From NCBI RefSeq assembly GCF_048269565.1, contig NZ_JBLXIK010000013.1, forward strand, positions 1 to 29,145: a stretch of 29,145 nt of DNA, read 5' to 3'. The stretch comes from Maricaulis sp048269565 (lineage in GTDB: Bacteria; Pseudomonadota; Alphaproteobacteria; Caulobacterales; Maricaulaceae). A program made the position numbers and the translations under genes. Each line of letters starts with the position of its first letter. Within the stretch, counting starts at the first letter, position 1. Under the pieces are notes generated by a model. The model was not told the origin of the DNA, did no database searches, and saw nothing but the letters and a program-made list of their open reading frames with translations. Positions 6,673 to 13,679 of this stretch are shown one piece after another.

Positions 6673-7395
6673 TCAGGACGCGTCCAATGCACGCAGCAGG
6701 CGCTCGGCCGCGATCAGTTCGGCCTTCAGGAGGTCGAGCCGCTGGGCCGCTTCCTCGTCATGACCCCATTGGGCGATCTGATAGGCCTCGTCGATGATCG
6801 AGAGCGCAAACACAGCCTCGCCGCCGCGCTCGCCCTCGAGCAGGACGAGGCCGAGCACGGCCGAACCACACACCGCCGTCGCATGCGCCAGCGCCGTCAG
6901 ACGCCAGACATCAAGCGCCGCGGCGCGGGCGTGAACGGCCTGCAGTGCTGCCGCATCCTGTTCAATCGGCAGGATGCCGGTGCCCGAACGCAGATCAACG
7001 CCCAGCTCGCGCCGGGCCCAGTCCAGCATCGGATCCCAGGCCGTGGCCTGGGCGGCGACGAGGTCGGACGGTTCCGGAGCGCGAAAGCACAACTGGTCAT
7101 TGGCGGCGTAGCGCGTCACTTCCGCGACGGTGGCGCCATGGGCCTCGCCCATCAGGTCAATGGCGACAAAGCAGAGCCGGTTGGCCGGCATCAGGGGCGC
7201 ATCGATGCGCTCGCCCTGGGCATCCCACTCGGCCGCGAGCAGTTCGGCCAGGGCGCGGGTCGGCACCTGCAACAGATTCTTCGCCGGCGTCTTGACGGAC
7301 CGGCCATCGAGCCGGACCTCCCAGCCGCCCTCACCCTCAGCGACGCTGACATCGGTGTAGAAGCGCTTGGGCCGGTTATCTTCCGGCTTGGGCAT
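6673..7395 (-). CDS. ATP12-family F1-ATPase assembly chaperone
   Basis: A 240-residue protein matching ATP12, the chaperone that binds the F1 alpha subunit during ATP synthase assembly in mitochondria and alphaproteobacteria. Typical stretches are KRFYTDVSVAEGEGGWEVRLDGRSVKTPAKNLLQVPTRALAELLAAEW (start given only in outline), then PANRLCFVAIDL, ATAWDPMLDWARRELG and the C-terminal ALSIIDEAYQIAQWGHDEEA. The start is uncertain: ATG at 7395 gives the expected length but has a weak ribosome site, while TTG at 7425 follows a GGGTAAAGCC stretch and would add ten residues. The gap to the upstream gene is 166 bases, so it may have its own promoter. Confidence 0.88.
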   Translation of the reverse strand: MPKPEDNRPKRFYTDVSVAEGEGGWEVRLDGRSVKTPAKNLLQVPTRALAELLAAEWDAQGERIDAPLMPANRLCFVAIDLMGEAHGATVAEVTRYAANDQLCFRAPEPSDLVAAQATAWDPMLDWARRELGVDLRSGTGILPIEQDAAALQAVHARAAALDVWRLTALAHATAVCGSAVLGLVLLEGERGGEAVFALSIIDEAYQIAQWGHDEEAAQRLDLLKAELIAAERLLRALDAS

Positions 7396-7561
7396 GCGCA
7401 CGCCCGGCTTGGTTTCATAGGTCAAGGCTTTACCCGATGCTCTCTGTGACGGTCCCGGCAGGCAAAAGGGCCGTGCCACGACTTCGCCGCGCTGTATAGC
7501 GTTGCATCTCGCCGGGATCATTTTCCAACTGCAGTGACCGGAAATGACCGGCCACGCCGCC

Positions 7562-8287
7562 TCAGCGCAGACGGTCGAGCAGGCCCGTCACCATATCCAC
7601 CGGGAGCGCGAACAGGATGAGGCTGGCGCCGGCGATGAGGCCGGTCGCCAGGGCGAGGAGCGCAATGAGCCAGACCGGCCAGGGCTTCGGCTCACCGGCC
7701 CCGCCCTTGCCGTCGCAGGCTTTGGCATTGATCTCGGTCGCCAGGCTGGTCACGACGGCCTTGCTGTCCCGCGGCTGCGGCTTCTGCACCCGCCAGCGGG
7801 TGAAGATCAGTTCGGCATAATTGTCGCCCGCCGGCTGGCAACGTTCCAGGATGACGTAGTGATGCAAGGGCGCGTCGTGAAAACTGGCAATGCATTCGGC
7901 TGCCAGGGTCTCCAGCGATTTCGGGAGCCGCTCGGAGGATTTGTAGAACACCATGCGCTCGATCGCGTAGGGCCCGTTCTGCTTGTGGGCATAGCGCTTG
8001 CGCACCGCTTCCAGGGCGAGCGGAGCCCGCCGGCGCTTGGGCACAAACCGGTCCCCGGTGAGCTTGCCCAGGCGCGCTGTCTCGCGCTTGAGCTCAATAC
8101 CGCGCCAATAGTCCAGATCGCCCTGCCAGGAGACCGCGAGGAACTCCGGATGTGCCTCGAGCACCACCTTGCGGTCGGGATAGTCTTCCGGCGCTGCGCC
8201 ATCCTCGCGCTGATTGGTATTCCTGGACGGGTAACACAAGGCTTCCAGAGCCGTTTTCAGGTCAACGAAACTGACTGACTCTGACAC
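7562..8287 (-). CDS. Unknown protein with C-terminal membrane anchor
   Basis: A 241-residue protein that I do not recognise. The first 185 residues are soluble and basic, with a possible substrate- or nucleic-acid-binding stretch (KRRRAPLALEAVRKRYAHKQ) and a conserved-looking SFHDAPLHHYVILERCQPAGDN segment. After a glycine-rich linker with one cysteine there is a single hydrophobic segment (about 202-222) and a short tail, so it should be tail-anchored or an inner-membrane protein with a large cytoplasmic domain. The GTG at 8287 is chosen because GGGGGC lies six bases upstream; a GTG at 8314 has no ribosome site. It sits between ATP12 and the HAD gene on the same strand. Confidence 0.7.
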   Translation of the reverse strand: MSESVSFVDLKTALEALCYPSRNTNQREDGAAPEDYPDRKVVLEAHPEFLAVSWQGDLDYWRGIELKRETARLGKLTGDRFVPKRRRAPLALEAVRKRYAHKQNGPYAIERMVFYKSSERLPKSLETLAAECIASFHDAPLHHYVILERCQPAGDNYAELIFTRWRVQKPQPRDSKAVVTSLATEINAKACDGKGGAGEPKPWPVWLIALLALATGLIAGASLILFALPVDMVTGLLDRLR

Positions 8288-8392
8288 TGCTTCGCCCCCG
8301 AAACCCCGATTCACCGGGAGACTAGTACACCATCGGTTGATTCTGCGACCGAATTCGCTCTCGCCGCGAGTTCAATCAGATTGCAGCCGGTC

Positions 8393-9070
8393 TCAGTCCC
8401 TGGCGGCAAAGGCGTCGAGCGCCTCGCCCAGCGTGTCGAAATCATGGTGCAGTTCATGGGCGCCGCCTTCGGTAATCTCGTCGGCGGTGTGAAAGCCCCA
8501 GGAGACGCCGAGCGTATGCACGCCGGCATTGCGGCCCATCGCCATGTCGAAACCGGTATCGCCGATCATCACCGCGCGATGCGCCTCGGCGCCGGTCTCC
8601 TTTATGGCGTCGAGCACCATGCGCGGATGCGGCTTGCCGGGACCGTGATCGACGGTCTGGAAGGTATCGAAATAGCGATGCAGGCCATGATGCTCGAACA
8701 CGGTGTCCAGCCCGCGGCGCGGCTTGCCAGTGGCGACGCCGAGCAGCCAGCCCTCATCGCGCAGCTTGTCGAGCGTCTCGCGGGCGCCGTCATAGAGCGG
8801 CTCGGAAAAGCCCGGCTCGGTGCGCATCTCGATGAAGGCCTGTTTGTAGAATGTCGCCAGCTCGGCGCCGCGCTCAGCCGGATAGTCGGCCGGTGCCAAA
8901 CGCAGTACCGCCTCGGTCAGCTCCAGCCCGACAATCGTGCGGGTTTGCTCATAGGCGATCTCACCAAGTCCGGCGCGCCTGAAGGCACGCTCCATGGCTT
9001 GCTGGATAACGACGCGGCTATCGACGAGCGTGCCGTCGATATCCCAGATGGCGAGTTTGAGCTCCGGCAT
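8393..9070 (-). CDS. HAD-superfamily phosphatase, phosphoglycolate phosphatase-like
   Basis: A 225-residue HAD hydrolase with all four motifs: DIDGT with nucleophile Asp10 and acid/base Asp12, VATGK with Thr114, Lys146 in GPGKPHP, and GDTGFDM with Asp171 and Asp175. The helical cap lies between about residues 18 and 90, the arrangement seen in Gph-like enzymes. The exact substrate cannot be read from sequence. The ATG at 9070 overlaps the stop of the pseudouridine synthase gene by one base (TGATG), so translation is probably coupled. The rluC-HAD-ATP12 neighbourhood is a recurrent alphaproteobacterial arrangement. Confidence 0.88.
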   Translation of the reverse strand: MPELKLAIWDIDGTLVDSRVVIQQAMERAFRRAGLGEIAYEQTRTIVGLELTEAVLRLAPADYPAERGAELATFYKQAFIEMRTEPGFSEPLYDGARETLDKLRDEGWLLGVATGKPRRGLDTVFEHHGLHRYFDTFQTVDHGPGKPHPRMVLDAIKETGAEAHRAVMIGDTGFDMAMGRNAGVHTLGVSWGFHTADEITEGGAHELHHDFDTLGEALDAFAARD

Positions 9071-10062
9071 CAGGCGAGTTGCGCCTCGATATCGGCCTCG
9101 TCGATCTCGTGCGGATTGAAACCGAGCGCGTTGAAGACCTTGGCCAGCGGTTTGGGCAGATCAGCCTCGATCACCAGCGGTGCGCCATTGTCGCGCGGGA
9201 TTTCCAGCCGGCGCGCATGCAGGCACAGACGCTGGCCGAGGTCTTCCGGTGCCGGACGGTGGCAGGTGTATTTGCGGTCACCGAGAATGGCGGTGCCCAT
9301 GGCGGCGAGATGGACGCGCAGCTGGTGGGTGCGGCCGGTGACCGGACGCAGGGCAACCCAGCTGGCCTTCTGGCCGGCATCGGCAACGACGGTGTAGCGC
9401 GTCAGGGCATGGTGCGAGCCCGGTTCACCATGGCTGGCCCCGACCATCAATTCACGATCCGGATCACCGCCGGCGCCTGCGGCCTTCTTGAGGAAGCCCT
9501 TGATCTCGCCCATGCGCGGCTTGGGCACGCCGATGGCGATGGCCCAATAGGTCTTCTTGGTGCGGTGTTGCTGGAAGGCCTTCGCCAGGCGCGCCGCGGC
9601 CTTGGGCGTGCGGCCGACGACGAGGACGCCGGAGGTGTCCTTGTCGAGCCTGTGCACCAGGCGCGGACGGGTCATGCCCTCGCCGAAGGCGTCGAGCAGA
9701 CGGTCGAGATGCTTGGTGGTTTTCGAACCGCCCTGCACCGCCAGGCCCGAAGGCTTGTTGAAGGCGATCAGCTCGTCATCCTCATAGATGACGAGATCGC
9801 GGACATAGTGGATTTCTTCCGGGGTCAGGACATCGATCTTCTCGACCTCGCCGGGTTCCGGCAGCGGCGGGACACGGATTTCCATCCCCATCTCGACACG
9901 CAGATCGGTCTTGGCGCGGCGGCCATCGACGCGGATATCGCCCTTGCGGCACAGTTTCTGGATCAGGCCCTGGCCGATATGCGGGAAGCGGCGCTTGAAC
10001 CAGCGATCCAGCCGCGAGCCATCCTCGCCCTGGTCGACTGTCAGTTTTTGAACGCCACTCAT
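9070..10062 (-). CDS. RluC/RluD-type 23S rRNA pseudouridine synthase
   Basis: A 330-residue enzyme that converts uridines to pseudouridine in 23S rRNA. An S4 RNA-binding domain (about 16-62, with SRLDRWFKRRFPHIGQGLIQKLCRKG) precedes the catalytic domain, which contains FNKPSGLAVQGG, the motif HRLDKDTSG (137-145) with catalytic Asp140, and RPVTGRTHQLRVHLA. Whether it corresponds to RluC or RluD cannot be decided by eye. Its ATG at 10062 overlaps the crcB stop in an ATGA, and its stop overlaps the HAD start, so three genes are chained. Confidence 0.93.
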   Translation of the reverse strand: MSGVQKLTVDQGEDGSRLDRWFKRRFPHIGQGLIQKLCRKGDIRVDGRRAKTDLRVEMGMEIRVPPLPEPGEVEKIDVLTPEEIHYVRDLVIYEDDELIAFNKPSGLAVQGGSKTTKHLDRLLDAFGEGMTRPRLVHRLDKDTSGVLVVGRTPKAAARLAKAFQQHRTKKTYWAIAIGVPKPRMGEIKGFLKKAAGAGGDPDRELMVGASHGEPGSHHALTRYTVVADAGQKASWVALRPVTGRTHQLRVHLAAMGTAILGDRKYTCHRPAPEDLGQRLCLHARRLEIPRDNGAPLVIEADLPKPLAKVFNALGFNPHEIDEADIEAQLA

Positions 10063-10442
10063 GGATAAACTTTCCGCATGATCATCATGCCAATCATCAG
10101 CGCTGCCAGCGCCAGAATTACAGAACCCGCCGCATAGGCGAAGGCATTGAGCCAGGCCTTGCGTTCGATCATCAGGGCGATATCGAGGGAATAGGCCGAG
10201 AATGTGGTGAAGCCGCCGAGAAAGCCGACAGCGCCGAAGGTGCGCAGCATGTGATGATCACCGCGATCGGTCGCCACCAGCCAGCCAACCAGCAGGCCCA
10301 TCAGCAATGCGCCAACGATATTGACCGCGAATGTGCCCCAGGGCTGATCCGGCCCGAGCCATTTCAATGCTGCCCGTCCGACCAGGTGCCGGGAGATGGC
10401 ACCCAATGCCCCGCCCGTGCCGATGAGAAGAATGTTTTGCAT
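10059..10442 (-). CDS. crcB: Fluoride channel CrcB/Fluc
   Basis: A 127-residue, four-helix membrane protein that forms a dual-topology dimer and exports fluoride. Family markers are GTGGALGAISRH at the N-terminus, GTFAVNIVGALLMG with Asn41, and GFLGGFTTFSAYS (73-85) carrying the central sodium-binding turn and the phenylalanine box. The length is normal. It is the first gene of the crcB-pseudouridine synthase-HAD chain. I looked for a fluoride riboswitch in the upstream leader and saw none. Confidence 0.92.
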   Translation of the reverse strand: MQNILLIGTGGALGAISRHLVGRAALKWLGPDQPWGTFAVNIVGALLMGLLVGWLVATDRGDHHMLRTFGAVGFLGGFTTFSAYSLDIALMIERKAWLNAFAYAAGSVILALAALMIGMMIMRKVYP

Positions 10443-10830
10443 CGCGGCTCGATAGGCCGTGCGGGCCGTATTGGCAAGGCCGCGCGGCCTCGACGCCGCT
10501 GCACCCGCTTATCCCCGCCCCGCCGCGGCACCGTATAATCGCGAGCGGCGGCCACCCCGCTCAGGCCCAACGCCTCCTCCGCAACATGAGGCACAGCAGT
10601 CCGGCCTCCCGTTTCAGGCCCTGACCTGTTTCCGGCACCACCGCGTCACACCAAAAAGCTTTCCCCGGGATCTCATTACCAACCCGTAATTTCATGAATT
10701 ACTCTTTAATGCATGCATTTATGCATAGCCGGGTTGGCGCAATGGCGGTTGTGAAACATGGCTAACACACTATTTACAAACGCGTGAACCGGGAGGGCCC
10801 GGCCTCACCAAGAACAAATGGATTACGACT
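10443..10830. other. Intergenic region between crcB and the small-protein gene
   Basis: No gene with convincing codon usage is seen here. Bases 10443-10560 are very GC-rich with several short palindromes. Bases 10680-10780 turn AT-rich, with ATGCATGCAT at 10709-10718 and another ATGCAT at 10721-10726. A candidate promoter (TTGTGA 10749-10754, 16 bases, TATTTA 10771-10776) precedes the small open frame at 10831. Promoters for crcB on the minus strand should also lie in this stretch but were not resolved. Confidence 0.5.
10749..10776 (+). promoter_or_regulatory. Candidate promoter for the small hydrophobic protein gene
   Basis: TTGTGA and TATTTA, 16 bases apart, are the best sigma-70-like pair upstream of the ATG at 10831, in a locally AT-rich patch. 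A transcript would start near 10783 and carry a leader of about 48 bases containing a G-rich palindrome-like GGGAGGGCCCGGCC. The match is moderate and unsupported by other evidence. Confidence 0.35.
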
Positions 10831-10932
10831 ATGACCCGCATTTCCAACACCCTCAACGCCATCATCAATGTCCTCTTCATCGCCGGCGTCTTCGGCGGCA
10901 TGGCTGTCGCTCTCGGCGGCACCATCGCCTGA
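10831..10932 (+). CDS. Small single-helix hydrophobic protein of 33 residues
   Basis: A 33-residue frame encodes a short polar N-terminus (MTRISNTLNAI) and one hydrophobic segment, NVLFIAGVFGGMAVALGG, enough to cross a membrane once. I do not recognise a family. The case for a real gene rests on codon use: nearly every third base is C, as in neighbouring highly expressed genes, whereas the overlapping frame from an ATG at 10818 is Arg/His-rich and unlikely. A GC-rich hairpin follows at once and a strong terminator lies 55 bases later. The ribosome-binding site is weak, the main reason for doubt. Confidence 0.6.
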   Translation: MTRISNTLNAIINVLFIAGVFGGMAVALGGTIA

Positions 10933-10945
10933 GCCACACGCCCGA

Positions 10946-10967
10946 CCGGGCCGCCAAGCGGCCCCGG
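10946..10967. other. GC-rich hairpin after the small-protein gene
   Basis: CCGGGCCGC-CAA-GCGGCCCCGG forms a stem with one bulged G, starting 14 bases after the small-protein stop. It has no T-run, so it would act as a 3' stabilising or pausing structure and not as a complete intrinsic terminator. Confidence 0.5.
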
Positions 10968-10987
10968 GACTGATGACGACGCAGACA

Positions 10988-11030
10988 AAAAGCGGGACCA
11001 GGCACTGACCTGATCCCGCTTTTGTTTTGT
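10988..11030. terminator. Strong bidirectional rho-independent terminator
   Basis: A 15-base stem with one G-T type mismatch (10988-11002 with 11009-11023) and a six-base loop CACTGA is flanked by A-runs on the left and TTTTGTTTT on the right. On the plus strand it ends the small-protein transcript; the A-rich left side would provide a U-tract for any minus-strand transcript as well. Confidence 0.85.
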
Positions 11031-11052
11031 CTGTGTATCGCGGCTGTCAAAC

Positions 11053-11080
11053 TTGGCAGACCGGTTTTTCGCCCTACACT
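11053..11080 (+). promoter_or_regulatory. Candidate sigma-70 promoter for the DUF6624-like gene
   Basis: TTGGCA (11053-11058) and TACACT (11075-11080) are separated by 16 bases, immediately downstream of the terminator. The predicted start near 11087 leaves a leader of about 26 bases with a GAGG ribosome site nine bases before the ATG. Confidence 0.5.
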
Positions 11081-11112
11081 GAGCCGGTCATTCCCACGCG
11101 AGGTTCCGTGTC

Positions 11113-11850
11113 ATGCCCTGCCTGATCGCCGCCACCCTTCTCCTCCAGACGGCCCAGCCCGCGCCGGCGGAAGCTGCCACACCGGCACCGGCCGAAGCCG
11201 TAGTCGTGGTCGAAGCCGAGGCCCCCGCACCACCGCCCACCGACGCCGCCACACTCATCGCCAGCTTCGATGCGCAATACTCCCAATGGGGCGATCTGAT
11301 TGCCGAACTGGCGGGTCGCAAGGCGCGTGAGCGCTATCTGGCGGAATTGCTCTTGCCGGTGATTACCCGCTCTGATCTCGATGAGGGTGCCAGCGGCGAG
11401 ATCCTGCGCGAGACGCGCGACACGATTGCCGAGGTTGAAACCGCCAACACGCAATGGGCCTTGGCCCAGCTCGAGCCCGGGCGCTTCGCGGCCTTCGAGC
11501 TCGACCAGCCCCGCCTCGCGGCCGATCTGCTGCGCTGGGCCGAGCGTGACGAAGCCGGCCGCGCCCGCATCGTCGCCGCGCTCGAGCCGGTCGCACTGGC
11601 CGGCCGCTATGACGCGCAGGCCTTTGCGCAAATGGCGGACGCCGTCGCGATGAGCCAGAATGGCCGCCAGCTCTACGGCACGGTTTCAACCTGCGTCGAT
11701 GGCCAGCGCCAACCGGCACGTATTCGCAGACCGGTCGATCTCGATGACCGCCGGGCGGCCCTGGGCCTGCCGGCAATGGAGGACGCCTGGGCGGCGCTGA
11801 TCGCCGCGGAAGGTGAAAGCTGCGAAGCGCCTAATCCTTCGCCAGAATAA
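11113..11850 (+). CDS. DUF6624-like protein with signal-like N-terminus
   Basis: A 245-residue protein. The N-terminus (PCLIAATLLLQTAQPAPAEA) resembles a short signal peptide or anchor and is followed by an Ala/Pro/Val-rich linker to about residue 45, so the main domain is probably periplasmic. That domain has features I associate with DUF6624: LRWAERDEAGRARIVAALEP, then QMADAVAMSQNGRQLYGT, and a terminal DDRRAALGLPAMEDA. No enzymatic role is known to me. It is monocistronic between a terminator and a convergent gene, overlapping the latter's 3' end by 20 bases. Confidence 0.7.
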   Translation: MPCLIAATLLLQTAQPAPAEAATPAPAEAVVVVEAEAPAPPPTDAATLIASFDAQYSQWGDLIAELAGRKARERYLAELLLPVITRSDLDEGASGEILRETRDTIAEVETANTQWALAQLEPGRFAAFELDQPRLAADLLRWAERDEAGRARIVAALEPVALAGRYDAQAFAQMADAVAMSQNGRQLYGTVSTCVDGQRQPARIRRPVDLDDRRAALGLPAMEDAWAALIAAEGESCEAPNPSPE

Positions 11851-12205
11851 CCAGCAGCAGGATCAGCAGGGTCGAGAGCATCACGCCAACGCCGCCCAGA
11901 CCGATGAAGACGCTGACGCTCGCCGGCTCGCCAATGCCGCCAAACAGCATGTAGAGCGCCACAACCATGCACACGCTGCCGAGATGGTGAGCCAGCGTCT
12001 GAACCCCCGCGATCAGCCTGGCTGGCAGGTCCAGCACGCGATAGAGCAATCCCCAGGCCAGCGACAACACCCCGCCGACCAGCATGATGTGGGCATGGGT
12101 GGGCAATTGGCCGTGATCGCCGCTTTCGCCCATGATCTGGCCCAGCGTCATGCCAATCAGCAGCCAGACCAGGCCCAGCACCAGATGGATCTTGTAGAGT
12201 TTCAT
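11831..12205 (-). CDS. Four-helix membrane protein with conserved-looking histidines
   Basis: A 124-residue membrane protein with four hydrophobic segments (about 6-26, 38-58, 65-90 and 99-121). His7 and the THAHI motif at 36-40, plus HH at 73-74, fall at or in helices; the PTHAHI wording is reminiscent of subunit I of heme-copper oxidases, and small four-helix relatives may bind heme or copper (inference). GGAGG lies seven bases before the ATG at 12205; an upstream in-frame extension to 12268 lacks a ribosome site. It follows rarA after 66 bases. Confidence 0.75.
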   Translation of the reverse strand: MKLYKIHLVLGLVWLLIGMTLGQIMGESGDHGQLPTHAHIMLVGGVLSLAWGLLYRVLDLPARLIAGVQTLAHHLGSVCMVVALYMLFGGIGEPASVSVFIGLGGVGVMLSTLLILLLVILAKD

Positions 12206-12271
12206 GTTGTCCTCCCCAGGATGAATACGCGACGCTAGTCCGGGGAGGTGCGGACTGACAAGCCGCAATCT

Positions 12272-13588
12272 TTATGACTGCGCCGGCCCCCTTCCACGCC
12301 GCAGGGCCCGCCAGCGTTGCAGGCGCTCGCCAATCGCCGCCTCACGGCCGGCATCCTTCGGCTCATAGAAGACCGGGCGGTCGCGCATCTCCTCGGGGAA
12401 ATAGTCCTGCCCGGAAACACCGCCCTCGACATCATGGTCGTACTGGTAGCCGGCACCATAGCCCTGATCCTTCATCATCGAAGTCGGGGCATTGAGGATA
12501 TGCGGCGGCGGCATCAGTGAGCCGGTCTCGCGGGCAGATTTCTGCGCCCGTTTCCAGGCGGTGTAGACGGCGTTGGATTTCGGTGAACAGGCCAGATGCA
12601 CCACCGCCTGGGCCAGGGCGAGATCGCCTTCCGGAGAGCCAAGGAATTGATAGGTATCCTTGGCGGCCAGCGCAGCATGGATGGCGGCACTGTCGGCCAG
12701 GCCGATATCCTCGATCGCCATCCGCACGATGCGGCGGGCCAGATAGAGCGGGTCCTCGCCGCCCTCGATCATGCGGGCGAGCCAGTAGAGCGCCGCATCA
12801 GGGTCGGAGCCACGCACGGATTTGTGCAGGGCGGAGATCAGGTTGAAATGCTCGTCGCGCGACTTGTCATAGACCGGCGCGCGCTTGTTGAGCAGACGGC
12901 CAAGCTCGGTGCGGTCGATCGGGGTGTCGCGCTCGAAGGTGAAGACTTCCTCGACCAGGTTGAGCAAGTAGCGGCCATCACCATCGGCCATGGCGGCGAG
13001 CGCATGGCGGGCATCCTCGTCGAGCGGCAGCGGCCGGCCCATTTCCGCTTCGGCGCGGGCGAGCAGATCGTCCAGCGCCGCATCATCAAGGCGTTTGAGC
13101 ACCAGCACCTGGCAGCGCGAGAGCAAGGCCGCGTTGAGCTCGAAGGACGGGTTCTCCGTCGTCGCCCCGACCAGCGTGACCACACCCTCTTCCACCACCG
13201 GCAGGAAGCCATCCTGCTGGGCGCGGTTGAAGCGATGGATCTCGTCGACGAACAGCAGGGTGCCGCGACCGGCAGCGCGGCGGGCCCGGGCGCGCTCGAA
13301 CACTTTCTTGAGATCGGCCACGCCGGAGAAGACTGCCGAAAGCGGCTCGAATTCGAGACCGCTATCCTCGGCCAACAGGCGCGCAATCGTCGTTTTGCCA
13401 ACCCCGGGCGGTCCCCACAGGACCAGCGAGGCCAGCCGCCCTTGGGCGCGCATGCGGGCAATCGGGCCATCGCCCTTGAGCAGATGATCCTGGCCGACGA
13501 CCTCGTCGAGCCCGCGCGGCCGCAAACGGTCCGCCAGCGGGCGCGGCGCCTCGGTCTCCAGACCGGCAGCTTCAAACAGACTCGACAT
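12272..13588 (-). CDS. rarA: Replication-associated recombination protein A (MgsA/WHIP AAA+ ATPase)
   Basis: A 438-residue AAA+ ATPase related to clamp loaders, acting at stalled replication forks. Walker A is GPPGVGKT (59-66), Walker B LLFVDEIH (111-118), sensor 1 GATTENPSF (141-149), with an arginine-finger-like SRC at 157-159. The C-terminal half has the family's tetramerisation features, including ALHKSVRGSDPDAALYWLARM and GYGAGYQYDHD. The N-terminus LFEAAGL fits relatives, which supports the ATG at 13588 although it has no Shine-Dalgarno sequence. Confidence 0.94.
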   Translation of the reverse strand: MSSLFEAAGLETEAPRPLADRLRPRGLDEVVGQDHLLKGDGPIARMRAQGRLASLVLWGPPGVGKTTIARLLAEDSGLEFEPLSAVFSGVADLKKVFERARARRAAGRGTLLFVDEIHRFNRAQQDGFLPVVEEGVVTLVGATTENPSFELNAALLSRCQVLVLKRLDDAALDDLLARAEAEMGRPLPLDEDARHALAAMADGDGRYLLNLVEEVFTFERDTPIDRTELGRLLNKRAPVYDKSRDEHFNLISALHKSVRGSDPDAALYWLARMIEGGEDPLYLARRIVRMAIEDIGLADSAAIHAALAAKDTYQFLGSPEGDLALAQAVVHLACSPKSNAVYTAWKRAQKSARETGSLMPPPHILNAPTSMMKDQGYGAGYQYDHDVEGGVSGQDYFPEEMRDRPVFYEPKDAGREAAIGERLQRWRALRRGRGPAQS

Positions 13589-13679
13589 GGGGCTAGGCTA
13601 GAGCGCCGCGTGCGGCTTGCAAGCGCCAGAGACGGTTGCGCCACCCGCCTTGCACCGGTGCTGCGACCGGGCGCGGGGA

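Noticed and set aside
9079..10068. Plus-strand open frame of 329 codons opposite the pseudouridine synthase
   Set aside because: It is an antisense shadow in GC-rich DNA; the minus strand has an intact S4 domain and HRLDKDTSG motif.
10443..10560. Possible fluoride riboswitch in the crcB leader
   Set aside because: The conserved pseudoknot core of the crcB motif could not be found on the minus strand upstream of the ATG; only general GC-rich palindromes are present.
10818..10970. Alternative small frame starting at the ATG at 10818
   Set aside because: The product would be strongly Arg/His-rich with poor codon usage; the frame at 10831 has much better third-position bias.
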